Shown: positions 54,284 to 63,564 of the stretch, in pieces
How positions within the stretch are numbered: position 1 is the first letter of the stretch
Layout: every line of letters begins with the position of its first letter
NCBI RefSeq assembly: GCF_002995495.1
Contig: NZ_PVZV01000011.1
Coordinates: forward strand, 62,001-126,000
Length of the DNA: 64,000 bases
DNA from: Actinocorallia populi
GTDB lineage: Bacteria > Actinomycetota > Actinomycetes > Streptosporangiales > Streptosporangiaceae
Reading direction: 5' to 3'
Program-made: the position numbers and the translations under genes
The notes under the pieces: generated by a model
What the model saw: the letters and a program-made list of their open reading frames with translations, nothing else
The model's database searches: none
What the model was told of the DNA's origin: nothing

Positions 54284-56065
54284 ATGTCCCGTCACATCCT
54301 CACCGCCCCCGCCTGGCCGTACGCGAACGGCCCGCGCCACATCGGGCACGTCTCCGGTTTCGCCCTGCCGTGCGACATGTTCAGCAGGTACCAGCGCATG
54401 CTGGGCAACCAGGTGCTCATGGTCTCGGGGACGGACGAGCACGGGACGCCGATCCAGGTCCAGGCGGACAAGGAGGGCGTGACGGCCCGCGAGCTGGCCG
54501 ACCGCTACAACCGCGTGATCGTCGAGGACCTGCACGGCCTGGGCATGTCCTACGACCTCTTCACCCGGACCTCCACCGAGAACCACTACGCCGTGGTCCA
54601 GGAGATCTTCAAGGGCCTGCACGACAACGGCTACATCTTCCCCACCACCACGATGGGCGCGATCTCACCGTCCACCGGCCGCACCCTGCCCGACCGCTAC
54701 ATCGAGGGCACCTGCCCGATCTGCGGCTACGACGGCGCCCGCGGCGACCAGTGCGACAACTGCGGCAACCAGCTCGACCCGATCGACCTGATCGACCCGG
54801 TCAGCCGGATCAACGGCGAGAAGCCGGAGTTCGTGGAGACCGAGCACTTCATGCTCGACCTGCCGGCCTTCACCGAGGTGCTGGGCCGCTGGCTGCGCGG
54901 CAAGGAGGGCGACTGGCGGCCCAACGTGCTGAAGTTCTCCCTCAACCTGCTGGACGACCTGCAGCCCCGGGCGATCTCCCGCGACCTGGACTGGGGCGTG
55001 CCGATCCCGCTGGACGGCTGGCGCGACCAGCCCAACAAGCGGCTGTACGTCTGGTTCGACGCGGTCGTCGGCTACTTCAGCGCCTCGGTCGAGTGGGCGC
55101 GCCGCTCCGGCGACCCCGAGCGCTGGCGCGAGTGGTGGCAGAATCCCGACGCCCTGGCGTACTACTTCATGGGCAAGGACAACATCGTCTTCCACTCCGA
55201 GATCTGGCCGGCGATGCTGCTGGGCTACAACGGAGAAGGCGCCAAGGGCGGCGAGCCGGGCTCCCTGGGCGCGCTGAAGCTGCCCGACGAGGTGGTCTCC
55301 AGCGAGTTCCTGACCATGGAGGGCAAGAAGTTCTCCTCCTCGCGCCAGGTCGTGATCTACGTCAAGGACTTCCTGGAGCGCTACGACGTCGACGCCCTGC
55401 GGTACTACATCGCGGTGGCGGGCCCGGAGAACCAGGACACCGACTTCACCTGGCAGCAGTTCGTCGACCGCAACAACGGCGAGCTGGTCGCCCAATGGGG
55501 CAACCTGGTCAACCGCAGCGTCTCCATGGCGGCCAAGGAGTACGGCGCCGTGCCCGAGGCCGTGGACCTCACCGAGGCCGACGAGGCGGTGCTGGCCCTG
55601 GCCCGCGACGCCTTCGCGAAGGTCGGCGCGGAGCTGGGCCGCTCCCGGTTCAAGAACGCCATCACCGCGGCGTTCGACGTGGTCCGCGAGGCCAACCGCT
55701 ACCTCGCCGAGCAGGAGCCCTGGAAGATCAAGGACGACCCGGTCCGCAAGGGCACCGTCCTGCACGTGGCGCTGCAGGCGGTCTGGGACGCCAAGACCCT
55801 GCTCACCCCGTTCCTGCCGAACAGCTCCCAGAAGGTGTTCGAGATGCTCGGCGGCGAGGGCGTCTGGTCCGGCATGCCGCGCGTCGAGGAGGTCAGCGAG
55901 GGCGAGCGCGTCTACCCGGTGATCACCGGCGACTACGCCGCGGCCCTGGCCCGCTGGGAGCACAGCCCGCTCGCCGCCGGCACCCCGCTCCAGCGCCCCG
56001 TGCCCCTGTTCCCCAAGCTCGACCAGAGCGTCGTGGAGGAGGAGCTGGCCCGCCTTGGCGCCTGA
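54284..56065 (+). CDS. metG: Methionyl-tRNA synthetase
   Basis: 593 residues. [18 protein letters not shown] (HIGH motif), zinc-knuckle Cys4 ([18 protein letters not shown]), and [12 protein letters not shown] (KMSKS-type motif). It has an anticodon-binding C-terminal domain but no EMAP/tRNA-binding appendix. No ribosome site; TAGGCT ends 6 bases before the ATG, so a leaderless message is plausible. Repeat locus A lies immediately upstream. Confidence 0.97.
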   Translation: MSRHILTAPAWPYANGPRHIGHVSGFALPCDMFSRYQRMLGNQVLMVSGTDEHGTPIQVQADKEGVTARELADRYNRVIVEDLHGLGMSYDLFTRTSTENHYAVVQEIFKGLHDNGYIFPTTTMGAISPSTGRTLPDRYIEGTCPICGYDGARGDQCDNCGNQLDPIDLIDPVSRINGEKPEFVETEHFMLDLPAFTEVLGRWLRGKEGDWRPNVLKFSLNLLDDLQPRAISRDLDWGVPIPLDGWRDQPNKRLYVWFDAVVGYFSASVEWARRSGDPERWREWWQNPDALAYYFMGKDNIVFHSEIWPAMLLGYNGEGAKGGEPGSLGALKLPDEVVSSEFLTMEGKKFSSSRQVVIYVKDFLERYDVDALRYYIAVAGPENQDTDFTWQQFVDRNNGELVAQWGNLVNRSVSMAAKEYGAVPEAVDLTEADEAVLALARDAFAKVGAELGRSRFKNAITAAFDVVREANRYLAEQEPWKIKDDPVRKGTVLHVALQAVWDAKTLLTPFLPNSSQKVFEMLGGEGVWSGMPRVEEVSEGERVYPVITGDYAAALARWEHSPLAAGTPLQRPVPLFPKLDQSVVEEELARLGA

Positions 56066-56984
56066 CACCTCGCGAACCGGCGACCCGGCCGGGCCCGCCG
56101 AGGCCACCGCTCCCGAGGGCGGGGCCGCCGCTGCTTCCGCCGGAGGCGGCGCGGCCGCGAAGAAGGGCAAGGCCGCCAAGGCGCCCAAGCCCGTGCCGCC
56201 GACTCCGGTGCTGCCGGTGGAGGTCTTCGACAGCCACTGCCATCTGGAGATGCTCGAGATGCCGGTGGCCGAGGCCGTCGAGAGGGCACGGGCGGTCGGG
56301 ATCCGGCGGATCATGACGATCGGCTGCGACGTGCCCTCCTCGGAGTGGGCGGTCAAGGCCGCCTCGGAGCACCCGGACGTCTACGCGGGGGTGGCGATCC
56401 ACCCCAACGACACCAAGGGCGTCACCGGCCGGACCCTGGCCCGGATCGCGGAGCTGGCCCGCGACCCCGGGGTCGTGGCCGTGGGGGAGACGGGCCTGGA
56501 CTACTACCGCGACCACGCCTCGCGCGAGGAGCAGCAGGACTCCTTCCGCGCCCACATCGCCATCGCCAAGGAGACCGGCAAGGCCCTGGTGATCCACGAC
56601 CGCGACGCGCACGACGACGTCCTGCGCCTCCTGGACGAGGAGGGCGCCCCGGAGAAGGTGGTCTTCCACTGCTTCTCGGGGGACGCCGCGATGGCCGGGA
56701 TCTGCGCGGACAAGGGCTACGTGATGAGCTTCGCGGGCAACGTGACGTTCAAGAACGCCCAGCCGCTGCGCGACGCGCTGGCCGTCGCCCCGCTGGACCT
56801 CCTGCTGGTGGAGACCGACGCCCCGTTCATGGCGCCGGTCCCGCACCGGGGCAGGCCGAACGCCTCCCACCTGATCCCGCACACCGTCGAGCTCATGGCC
56901 GAGGTCAAGGGCGTGCCGGTGGCGGAGCTGTGCTCGGCGATCGCCGGAACGGGCGCACGTTTGTTCGGCTTTCCCCCGGGGTAG
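56055..56984 (+). CDS. tatD: TatD-family metal-dependent DNase/hydrolase
   Basis: 309 residues, TTG start overlapping the metG stop by 11 bases. Metal ligands: DSHCHLEM (HxH), [13 protein letters not shown] (Glu), [10 protein letters not shown] and FHCFSGD (His), and VETDAPF (Asp). The first ~55 residues are an Ala/Pro/Lys-rich extension not normal for TatD; a start nearer the [12 protein letters not shown] segment cannot be excluded. Conserved metG-tatD-rpfB synteny. Confidence 0.93.
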   Translation: MAPDTSRTGDPAGPAEATAPEGGAAAASAGGGAAAKKGKAAKAPKPVPPTPVLPVEVFDSHCHLEMLEMPVAEAVERARAVGIRRIMTIGCDVPSSEWAVKAASEHPDVYAGVAIHPNDTKGVTGRTLARIAELARDPGVVAVGETGLDYYRDHASREEQQDSFRAHIAIAKETGKALVIHDRDAHDDVLRLLDEEGAPEKVVFHCFSGDAAMAGICADKGYVMSFAGNVTFKNAQPLRDALAVAPLDLLLVETDAPFMAPVPHRGRPNASHLIPHTVELMAEVKGVPVAELCSAIAGTGARLFGFPPG

Positions 56985-57085
56985 GCCCGGGAACGCCGGG
57001 AGAGCCGCATCTGACACGCGACAAACCAGCACGTTGTGCTGTTCGACGCTCACGCTCCGCGTCCGACCCCTAATGTTCTGTGATC

Positions 57086-57844
57086 GTGACTCGTAGTGGA
57101 AGGCATGCGGCGGGGCGCCCTCCGAGCAGGGCTCTGCCCCTGGTCGGCGCGGTGCTCCTGGTGGCCCTCGCGGCCGGCGGATGGTCCCTGTTCTCCCACC
57201 CCTCGGAGGCCGAGCAGCTCGCTCTGGCGGGCCAGCAGCACAGCGTGATGCTGCCCTCCCTGCGGACGGTGACCGCCGTCCCGGTGCTGCCCGAGCGCGC
57301 CGAGTCCGCCGCCCGCTCCGCCCACCCCGCCGCCCCCGGATCCGGCTTCGACCACCGCGCCCGGCACCCCGACTTCCCCGTGCCGGCGCCCCACCCCTCG
57401 CTCGGCGTCCCGAAGGCGCCCACCGTCGTGGTCCCCACGCCCAAGGCGCCGGCCCCCGACGCGGGGGTGCCCGAGCTGCTGCCCAAGACCACCGACGGCC
57501 TGCGGGCCCTGACCGACTCCGCCGAGGCCCTCGCCGCCAAGCTGAAGGGCCCCGGCGGCCAGGCCGCGACGCCCCGCCCCGCCGAGGCCGACCCGGCCGG
57601 CCTCAACTGGACGGCCATGGCCCGCTGCACCTCCGACGGCGACCCCAAGGCCGTCACTCCCGAAGGCGCCCACGGCCTCTACCACTTCACCGTGGAAGAG
57701 TGGCGCTCCGTGGGCGGCACGGGCCTGCCCAGCGAGGCCACTCCCCAGGAGCAGACCAAGCGCGCCCAGCTCCTCTACACCCGCGAGGACGGCCGCTGGC
57801 AGTCCCTCTGGCCCGAATGCGGCAGGCACCTCTTCCAGAAGTGA
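57086..57844 (+). CDS. Rpf-like (resuscitation-promoting-factor) protein lacking the catalytic Glu
   Basis: 252 residues. A basic N-terminus and TM anchor/signal (LPLVGAVLLVALAAGGWSL), a Pro-rich linker (~50-170), then an Rpf-like domain (~175-250) with LNWTAMARCTSDGD, GLYHFTVEEWRSVGGTGLP and WPECGRHLF, as in true Rpf domains. The catalytic Glu normally following the first Cys (C-E-S) is Thr182. DUF348 and G5 domains of RpfB are missing. Position equals rpfB in other actinomycetes. TAATGT at 57071-57076 suggests leaderless initiation at GTG 57086 (GTG 57080 possible). Confidence 0.82.
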   Translation: MTRSGRHAAGRPPSRALPLVGAVLLVALAAGGWSLFSHPSEAEQLALAGQQHSVMLPSLRTVTAVPVLPERAESAARSAHPAAPGSGFDHRARHPDFPVPAPHPSLGVPKAPTVVVPTPKAPAPDAGVPELLPKTTDGLRALTDSAEALAAKLKGPGGQAATPRPAEADPAGLNWTAMARCTSDGDPKAVTPEGAHGLYHFTVEEWRSVGGTGLPSEATPQEQTKRAQLLYTREDGRWQSLWPECGRHLFQK

Positions 57845-57956
57845 CACCGGTGGGCGACAGAGAAGCCGCATCCTCCACGACCGCGAGGGCGGCCGCCCGG
57901 AGTCCCGCTGACCCCGGTACGGCCGCCTCCCGTTCCCGAGATGACGGTTGCTCCGC

Positions 57957-59237
57957 TCAGCCGATCGCCTTCAGATCCACGATCACGTATTCGTCCGCCA
58001 GCCGGGTGCTGTACATCCGTGAGCCTGAGCTCTTCATGGTGCTGTAGGAGACCTCGTCGTCCTTCTGCACCAGCTCGATCGATCCGGAACGCCGTGTCCT
58101 GAGATCGTTCAGAAGGAGCAGGGTCTTCTGGTCCGAGCGGGAGACGCTCGCGACGAACCTGTCGAGGGAGGCGGTCTGGTTCGGCGCCACGGCCGGGTGG
58201 CCGGAGACCCTGAACGTCTCGGTTCCGCTCCTGTCCTTGACCAGGGACCCGGCGAGGCACCAGGTGATCCCGCAGTCCCAGTTCTCCTCACCGGGGGAGA
58301 AGGCCGCGGTCTTCTTCTCCCCGGTCTCCAGGTTGCGCAGATCCCGTCCGTTGATCCGGCCCCGGTCCTGCCGGGAGTCGGAGGCCAGGCCGCCCACCCA
58401 GGGCCACTGCACCAGCATCTCCTCCTCGGTGCCCGGAACCGGCTCGGCGGGGCCCCCCGCGACCGGCGCGGTGTAGACCCCGCCCCCGGAACGCGACCAG
58501 TAGAGCTTTCCGCCGGAGACGGTGAGGTCGCCGATCTGGCCGCCGGGGATCTGCCCGGCGGTCATGGCCCCGCCCTCGAAGGGGGCGGCGGCGGGGGTCC
58601 GTTCGACCGTCACGACGGCGGTGCCGCCCTTCACGGGGACGGACCAGATCGTGCTGGTCAGGTCGGTGGAAGTGGTGTGCCAGAAGATCCTTCCCTCGCC
58701 GACGGTGAATCCGGACGCGAAGATCTGGGTGTTCTTCGGCGTCACCACATCGGTGATCCTGGTGGCCTCGCCCGTCGGCAGGTCGTAGGCGTACAGGACC
58801 GAGGGCTTCTCGAAGCCTCCCCAGGAGTTGACCAGGACCGTCCGCTCGTCGATCAGCGTCTGGGGCATGATCTCGGTACCGTCCCGCAGCCTGGCCGGGA
58901 TCCGGTGCACGGCCTCGGGCCACAGCTTCTCGACCGGAGTGGCCCTGAAAGGGCTCTCGGCCTTCTGGCCGGGCCGGGACAGCGGCTGGGCGCCCGGGCT
59001 CGGCGACTCCAGCAGGACTGCCGACCCGCCGTCGTGCGACCACATGCCGAACGCGGTCCCGGACAGGACGAGCGCCATCGCGGCGGCCGCTCCGGTCGTC
59101 CGGACCCGGCGCCGCCTGCGGTACCGGGTCTCCACCCGCTCGAACAGGTCGGAGGCGGGCGCGGGGGCCTTCGCCGCGTGCCGTTCGAGGGCCCGGTTGA
59201 GGGCGCCTTCCAGGTTCTCCACGGGCCGTTCGGTCAT
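57957..59237 (-). CDS. Membrane-anchored propeller protein, probable anti-sigma partner
   Basis: 426 residues; the start overlaps the sigma gene stop (ATGA, 59234-59237). A cytoplasmic N-terminal ~45 residues, one TM helix (TGAAAAMALVLSGTAFGMW), then an extracytoplasmic beta-propeller-like domain (YAYDLPTGEATRITDV, SGGKLYWSRSGGGVYTAPV). The cytoplasmic tail plus TM and coupling to the sigma gene suggest an anti-sigma factor, but no ZAS motif is visible. Confidence 0.75.
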   Translation of the reverse strand: MTERPVENLEGALNRALERHAAKAPAPASDLFERVETRYRRRRRVRTTGAAAAMALVLSGTAFGMWSHDGGSAVLLESPSPGAQPLSRPGQKAESPFRATPVEKLWPEAVHRIPARLRDGTEIMPQTLIDERTVLVNSWGGFEKPSVLYAYDLPTGEATRITDVVTPKNTQIFASGFTVGEGRIFWHTTSTDLTSTIWSVPVKGGTAVVTVERTPAAAPFEGGAMTAGQIPGGQIGDLTVSGGKLYWSRSGGGVYTAPVAGGPAEPVPGTEEEMLVQWPWVGGLASDSRQDRGRINGRDLRNLETGEKKTAAFSPGEENWDCGITWCLAGSLVKDRSGTETFRVSGHPAVAPNQTASLDRFVASVSRSDQKTLLLLNDLRTRRSGSIELVQKDDEVSYSTMKSSGSRMYSTRLADEYVIVDLKAIG

Positions 59238-59860
59238 CGGGCGTCTCCTTCCACGACGGCCGGACTCCAGGTCCGGCGCAGTTTCTCCAGGGCGCGGGAG
59301 GCCTGGCTGCGGACCGTCCCCCGCGAGATGCCGAGCTGGGCGGCGATCTCCTCGTCGCTGAGCACCTCGTAGTAGCGCAGCACCAGGACCGCGCGCTGCC
59401 GTCGCGGCAACGTCTCCAGCGCCCGCCAGAGCAGGTCGTCGGACGGCGGCGGATCGGTGTAGGAGCCCTCGGGGACCAGGTCCGTGAGGGTCTCCCGGCG
59501 GGTGCGCCGCCAGAGCGAGATGTGCTGGCGGGCCATGGTGGTCCGCACGTAGCCCTCGGGATCGCGCTTGTTGATCACTCGCGGCCAGGCTCCCCGGAGC
59601 TTGATCAGGGCGTCCTGGACGAGATCGGCGGCGTCGTGCGGGTTGCCGCTGAGCACGTATCCGTAACGCAGCAGCGCCTGCGCCCGGGAGGCCACGAATT
59701 CCTCATAGGTGGTGTCGTCCACCGTCGAACCCCCGCCTGGCGGCGTGCCGCCGGCGGCTGAACGCGCGCTGATGCGTGCTGAACGGTCCACCGCCGAACT
59801 CCCGCCTGGCGGCGTGCCGCCGGTGGCCGGTCGCGCGCTGACGCGTGCTGAATGATCCAC
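59234..59860 (-). CDS. SigE-family ECF sigma factor with two in-frame N-terminal 23-residue repeats
   Basis: 208 residues if the GTG at 59860 is used (AAGGAGGAC 7 bases upstream). Residues 1-46 are two copies of a 23-residue unit (DHSARVSAR...[16 protein letters not shown]...GGTPPGG). The ordinary sigma domain starts at [15 protein letters not shown] (GTG 59722), with sigma2 [19 protein letters not shown] and sigma4 [20 protein letters not shown]. The repeats are encoded by the 69-bp DNA repeats of locus B. The start may be at either GTG. Confidence 0.9.
   Translation of the reverse strand: MDHSARVSARPATGGTPPGGSSAVDRSARISARSAAGGTPPGGGSTVDDTTYEEFVASRAQALLRYGYVLSGNPHDAADLVQDALIKLRGAWPRVINKRDPEGYVRTTMARQHISLWRRTRRETLTDLVPEGSYTDPPPSDDLLWRALETLPRRQRAVLVLRYYEVLSDEEIAAQLGISRGTVRSQASRALEKLRRTWSPAVVEGDAR
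59720..59860 (-). repeat. Two tandem 69-bp repeats at the sigma-factor start (locus B)
   Basis: On the minus strand each unit begins GTGGA at 59860, 59791 and 59722 (exactly 69 bp apart; the third GTGGA begins the normal sigma gene). The unit carries CAGCACGC, GCGCGCG and CGGCGGCACGCCGCCAGGCGGG. It is recognisably the same repeat as locus A (54011-54240) in the opposite orientation. Because 69 = 23 codons, the insertion keeps the reading frame open. Confidence 0.85.
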
Positions 59861-59946
59861 GGGTGTCCTCCTTCACGACCGGGACGCCGCGGACGCCCCA
59901 ACTGTTGCAGGGGAGAAGCACCCGATCCCTCTGGGAGAATCGAGGG

Positions 59947-60819
59947 GTGGGGGACGACGAGACCGCAGAGCGGGAGACGGCGCTGCTGGGCGCCGCCGAC
60001 ATCCGGGAGATCGCGGCGGCCCTGGGGGTCCGGCCCACCAAGCAGCTCGGGCAGAACTTCGTGGTGGACGCCAACACGGTGCGCCGGATCGTCCGGACGG
60101 CGGAGCTGACGCCCGAGGACGTGGTGATCGAGGTGGGGCCGGGGCTGGGGTCGCTGACGCTGGCACTGCTGCCGGAGGCGGCGCGGGTCGTGGCGGTCGA
60201 GCTGGACCCGGTGCTGGCGCAGGCGCTGCCCGCGACGGTCCAGGGCCGCGCGCCGGGGCTGGCCTCGCGGCTGGAGGTGGTCCACGGCGACGCCATGCGG
60301 ATCGGGGAGGTCCCGGGTCCGGCGCCGACGGCGCTGGTGGCCAACCTGCCCTACAACGTGGCGGTCCCGGTGGTGCTGCACCTGCTGGAGCTGCTGCCGT
60401 CGCTGCGCAAGGGGCTGGTGATGGTGCAGGCCGAGGTGGGCGACCGCCTGTCGGCCGGGCCCGGCAGCAAGATCTACGGGGTGCCGTCGGTGAAGATGGC
60501 CTGGTACGCCCAGGCGCGCCGGGCCGGGAGCGTGGGGCGCGCGGTGTTCTGGCCGGCGCCGAACGTCGACTCGGCGCTGGTGGCCTTCACCCGCCGGGAG
60601 CCTCCGACCACTTCGGCCTCCCGCGAGGAGGTCTTCGCGGTGGTGGACGCGGCGTTCGCGCAGCGGCGCAAGACGCTGCGGGCGGCGCTGGCGGGCTGGG
60701 CGGGCTCCGCGGCGCTGGCCGAGCGGGTGCTGCGCGCGGCGGACGTCGATCCCACCGCGCGTGGTGAGATGCTCGACGTCAATGCATTTGCCCGTATAGC
60801 CGAACATCGTCTGATCTGA
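59947..60819 (+). CDS. ksgA: 16S rRNA dimethyladenosine transferase
   Basis: 290 residues, GTG at 59947 (GGGAG upstream). [27 protein letters not shown] (SAM loop), [16 protein letters not shown] (motif IV) and [14 protein letters not shown]. It dimethylates A1518/A1519 of 16S rRNA. It precedes ispE by 8 bases, the conserved pair in actinobacteria. Confidence 0.97.
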   Translation: MGDDETAERETALLGAADIREIAAALGVRPTKQLGQNFVVDANTVRRIVRTAELTPEDVVIEVGPGLGSLTLALLPEAARVVAVELDPVLAQALPATVQGRAPGLASRLEVVHGDAMRIGEVPGPAPTALVANLPYNVAVPVVLHLLELLPSLRKGLVMVQAEVGDRLSAGPGSKIYGVPSVKMAWYAQARRAGSVGRAVFWPAPNVDSALVAFTRREPPTTSASREEVFAVVDAAFAQRRKTLRAALAGWAGSAALAERVLRAADVDPTARGEMLDVNAFARIAEHRLI

Positions 60820-60827
60820 GGTCCAGC

Positions 60828-61727
60828 ATGTCCGTGACCGTCAAGGTCCCCGCCAAGGTCAACCTCCAGCTCGGCGTGGGGCCGCTGCGCGACGACGGCT
60901 ACCACGACCTGGTGAACGTCTTCCACGCGGTCTCGCTGTTCGACGAGGTGACCGCGGCGCACGGGCCGCTCGCGGTGACCGTCGCCGGCGCCTCGATCGA
61001 GGGCGTGCCCGCGGGGCCGGACAACCTCGCCGCCCGCGCGGCCCGGCGGCTCGCCGACCACCTGGGCCGGGAGGCCGACGTCCGCCTCCACATCGACAAG
61101 GCCATCCCCGTGGCGGGCGGCATGGCGGGGGGCAGCGCGGACGCCGCCGCGGCCCTGCTGGCCTGCGCCCGGCTCTGGGAGGCCGACGTCCCCTTCGAGA
61201 CGCTCCTGGACCTGGCCGCCGACGTCGGCAGCGACGTGCCGTTCGCGCTGTTCGGCGGCACCGCCCTCGGGCTGGGCCGGGGCGAGCGGCTGACGGCGCT
61301 GCCGTGCGAGGGGGAGTTCCACTGGGTCTTCGCGCTGGCCGACGGCGGGCTGTCCACCCCGGCGGTCTTCGCCGAGTGCGACCGGCTGCGCGCCGCCTTC
61401 GAGCAGGAGGCCGGCTGGCCGCACGAGTCGCCCGAGCTGCTGGCCGCCCTCACGGCCGGCGACGCCAAGGCGCTGGGCGCAGCCCTGGGCAACGACCTGC
61501 AGCCCGCCGCCCTCAGCCTCCGCCCGTCCCTGGGGCGTACCCTGGCGGCAGGACGGGAGTTCGGCGCGCTCGGCGGGCTGGTCTCCGGTTCCGGCCCGAC
61601 CTGCGCCTTCCTGGCCGCCGACGCCGGGCACGCCGCGGAGCTCGCCGCCGCCCTGGACGAGGCGGACGTGGCCCGCGCGCTGGTCACCGCGACGGGCCCG
61701 GTCCCCGGCGCCCACGTCCTGTCCTGA
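60828..61727 (+). CDS. ispE: 4-diphosphocytidyl-2-C-methyl-D-erythritol kinase
   Basis: 299 residues. GHMP kinase: VPAKVNLQLGVGPLRDDGYH, ATP loop PVAGGMAGGSADAAAALL, and SGSGPTCAFLA. It catalyses the fourth step of the MEP isoprenoid pathway. It directly follows ksgA. Confidence 0.97.
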   Translation: MSVTVKVPAKVNLQLGVGPLRDDGYHDLVNVFHAVSLFDEVTAAHGPLAVTVAGASIEGVPAGPDNLAARAARRLADHLGREADVRLHIDKAIPVAGGMAGGSADAAAALLACARLWEADVPFETLLDLAADVGSDVPFALFGGTALGLGRGERLTALPCEGEFHWVFALADGGLSTPAVFAECDRLRAAFEQEAGWPHESPELLAALTAGDAKALGAALGNDLQPAALSLRPSLGRTLAAGREFGALGGLVSGSGPTCAFLAADAGHAAELAAALDEADVARALVTATGPVPGAHVLS

Positions 61728-61790
61728 CCCCGTTCCCGGGCCGCGGGCCGGTCCGCTCCGCCGCGCGGCGGCATTAGCCTGGTGGTTGTC

Positions 61791-63560
61791 GTGAATCTGA
61801 TCAATCTTGAGAACGTCGTCAAGGCCTACGGGCCCCAGCCGCTGCTCGACGGCGTGTCCCTGGGCGTGGAGTCGGGGATGCGCATCGGCGTCGTCGGCCG
61901 CAACGGGGGCGGCAAGTCCACCCTGATGGCCGTCATGGCCCGCCGTCTGGAGCCCGACTCCGGCCGGGTCACCCACACCGGCGGCCTGCGCCTGGCCTAC
62001 CTCCTGCAGCGCGACGAGTTCGCCCCGGACGCCACCGTCCGCTCGGTGGTGCTGGGCGAGCGCGCCGAGCACGAGTGGGCCGGCGACACCCGCGTCCGCG
62101 ACATCCTGGCCGGGCTGCTGACCGGGCTGGGGCTCGACGACCCGGTGGCCGGCATGTCCGGCGGCGAGCGCCGCCGGGTGGCGCTCGCCGCGCTGCTGGT
62201 GCCCGAGTCCGATGTGATCATGCTGGACGAGCCCACCAACCACCTCGACATCGAGGCGATCACCTGGCTGGCCGGCCATCTGAAGGCCCGCAAGGAGTCC
62301 CTCGCGGTGGTCACCCACGACCGCTGGTTCCTCGACGAGGTCACCGAGCGCACCTGGGAGGTGGTGGACGGCCGGGTCGAGCGCTACGAGGGCGGCTACT
62401 CGGCGTACGTGCTGGCCAAGGCCGAGCGGATGCGGATCGCCGACTCCGCCGAGGCCAAGCGCCAGAACCTCATGCGCAAGGAGCTGGCCTGGCTGCGCCG
62501 CGGCCCGCAGGCCCGCACGTCCAAGCCGAAGTTCCGGGTGGACGCCGCGCAGGCGCTGATCGCCGACGTGCCGCCGCTGCGCGACAAGGTGGAGCTGACC
62601 CGGTTCGCCACGGCCCGCCTCGGCAAGACGGTGTACGACGTCGAGGACGTCTCCCTGAGCCTGGGCGACAACCCCGTCTTCCAGCACGTGACGTGGCGGC
62701 TGGGTCCCGGCGACCGCGTCGGCCTGGTCGGCGTCAACGGCAGCGGCAAGACCACGCTCCTGCGGATGCTGGCGGGCTCCGTCCGGCCCGACGGCGGCAG
62801 GATCGTGCGCGGCAAGACGGTCTCGCTGGCCCACCTGTCCCAGGAGATCGCCGAGCTGGACCCCCACCGCCGCGTCCTGGAGTCGGTCGAGGAGATCGCC
62901 CGCCGGATCACCGTGGGCAAGCGCGACTGGACGGCCTCCCAGCTGCTGGAGCGCCTGGGCTTTCGCACCGACGCCCAGTGGAAGCCGGTCGGCGACCTGT
63001 CCGGCGGCGAGCGGCGGCGCCTGCAGCTGCTGCGCCTGCTCATGGGCGAGCCGAACGTCATGCTGCTGGACGAGCCGACCAACGACCTGGACATCGAGAC
63101 CCTCACCGAGCTGGAGGACATCCTCGACGGCTGGCCCGGCACGCTGGTGGTGGTCAGCCACGACCGGTACTTCCTGGAGCGCGTCACCGACGTCGTCTAC
63201 GCCCTGCTGGGCGACGGCACGATCCGGATGCTCACCGGCGGCGTGGAGGAGTACCTGCAGCGGGTGGAGGCGGGCACGGTCTCGGCGGTCCGCAGCGCCC
63301 CCGCCCCCGCCGCGCAGGCGTCCTCCACGGCCGCGGCCCCCGCGTCGCGGACCAAGCTGGACTGGAAGGTCCAAAAGGAGCTGGACCGCCTGGAGCGCAG
63401 GCTGGACAAGCTGGGGCAGCGCGAGGAGCAGCTGCACGCCCAGATGGCCGGGGCCGCCACGGACCACGCCCGCCTGATGGAGCTGGACGGCGAGCTGAAG
63501 GCGGTGCTGGCCGAGAAGGACGAGGTCGAGATGGAGTGGCTGGAGCTCGCCGAGGGCTGA
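61791..63560 (+). CDS. ABC-F family (Uup-like) ATPase
   Basis: 589 residues from GTG at 61791 (MNLINLEN; GTG at 61782 is also in frame). Two nucleotide-binding domains: GVVGRNGGGKST and GVNGSGKTT Walker A loops, SGGERRRVAL and SGGERRRLQL signatures, a Y-loop linker and a C-terminal coiled coil (QKELDRLERRLDKLGQREEQ). ABC-F proteins act on ribosomes, in translation or antibiotic protection. No TM domain. CATTAG ends 4-14 bases before the start codons, so it may be leaderless. Confidence 0.93.
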   Translation: MNLINLENVVKAYGPQPLLDGVSLGVESGMRIGVVGRNGGGKSTLMAVMARRLEPDSGRVTHTGGLRLAYLLQRDEFAPDATVRSVVLGERAEHEWAGDTRVRDILAGLLTGLGLDDPVAGMSGGERRRVALAALLVPESDVIMLDEPTNHLDIEAITWLAGHLKARKESLAVVTHDRWFLDEVTERTWEVVDGRVERYEGGYSAYVLAKAERMRIADSAEAKRQNLMRKELAWLRRGPQARTSKPKFRVDAAQALIADVPPLRDKVELTRFATARLGKTVYDVEDVSLSLGDNPVFQHVTWRLGPGDRVGLVGVNGSGKTTLLRMLAGSVRPDGGRIVRGKTVSLAHLSQEIAELDPHRRVLESVEEIARRITVGKRDWTASQLLERLGFRTDAQWKPVGDLSGGERRRLQLLRLLMGEPNVMLLDEPTNDLDIETLTELEDILDGWPGTLVVVSHDRYFLERVTDVVYALLGDGTIRMLTGGVEEYLQRVEAGTVSAVRSAPAPAAQASSTAAAPASRTKLDWKVQKELDRLERRLDKLGQREEQLHAQMAGAATDHARLMELDGELKAVLAEKDEVEMEWLELAEG

Positions 63561-63564
63561 GCCC

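Noticed and set aside
60474-63467. 997-codon minus-strand frame across ksgA-ispE-ABC-F
   Set aside because: Antisense to three well-identified genes, spans their boundaries, no domain; shadow frame.
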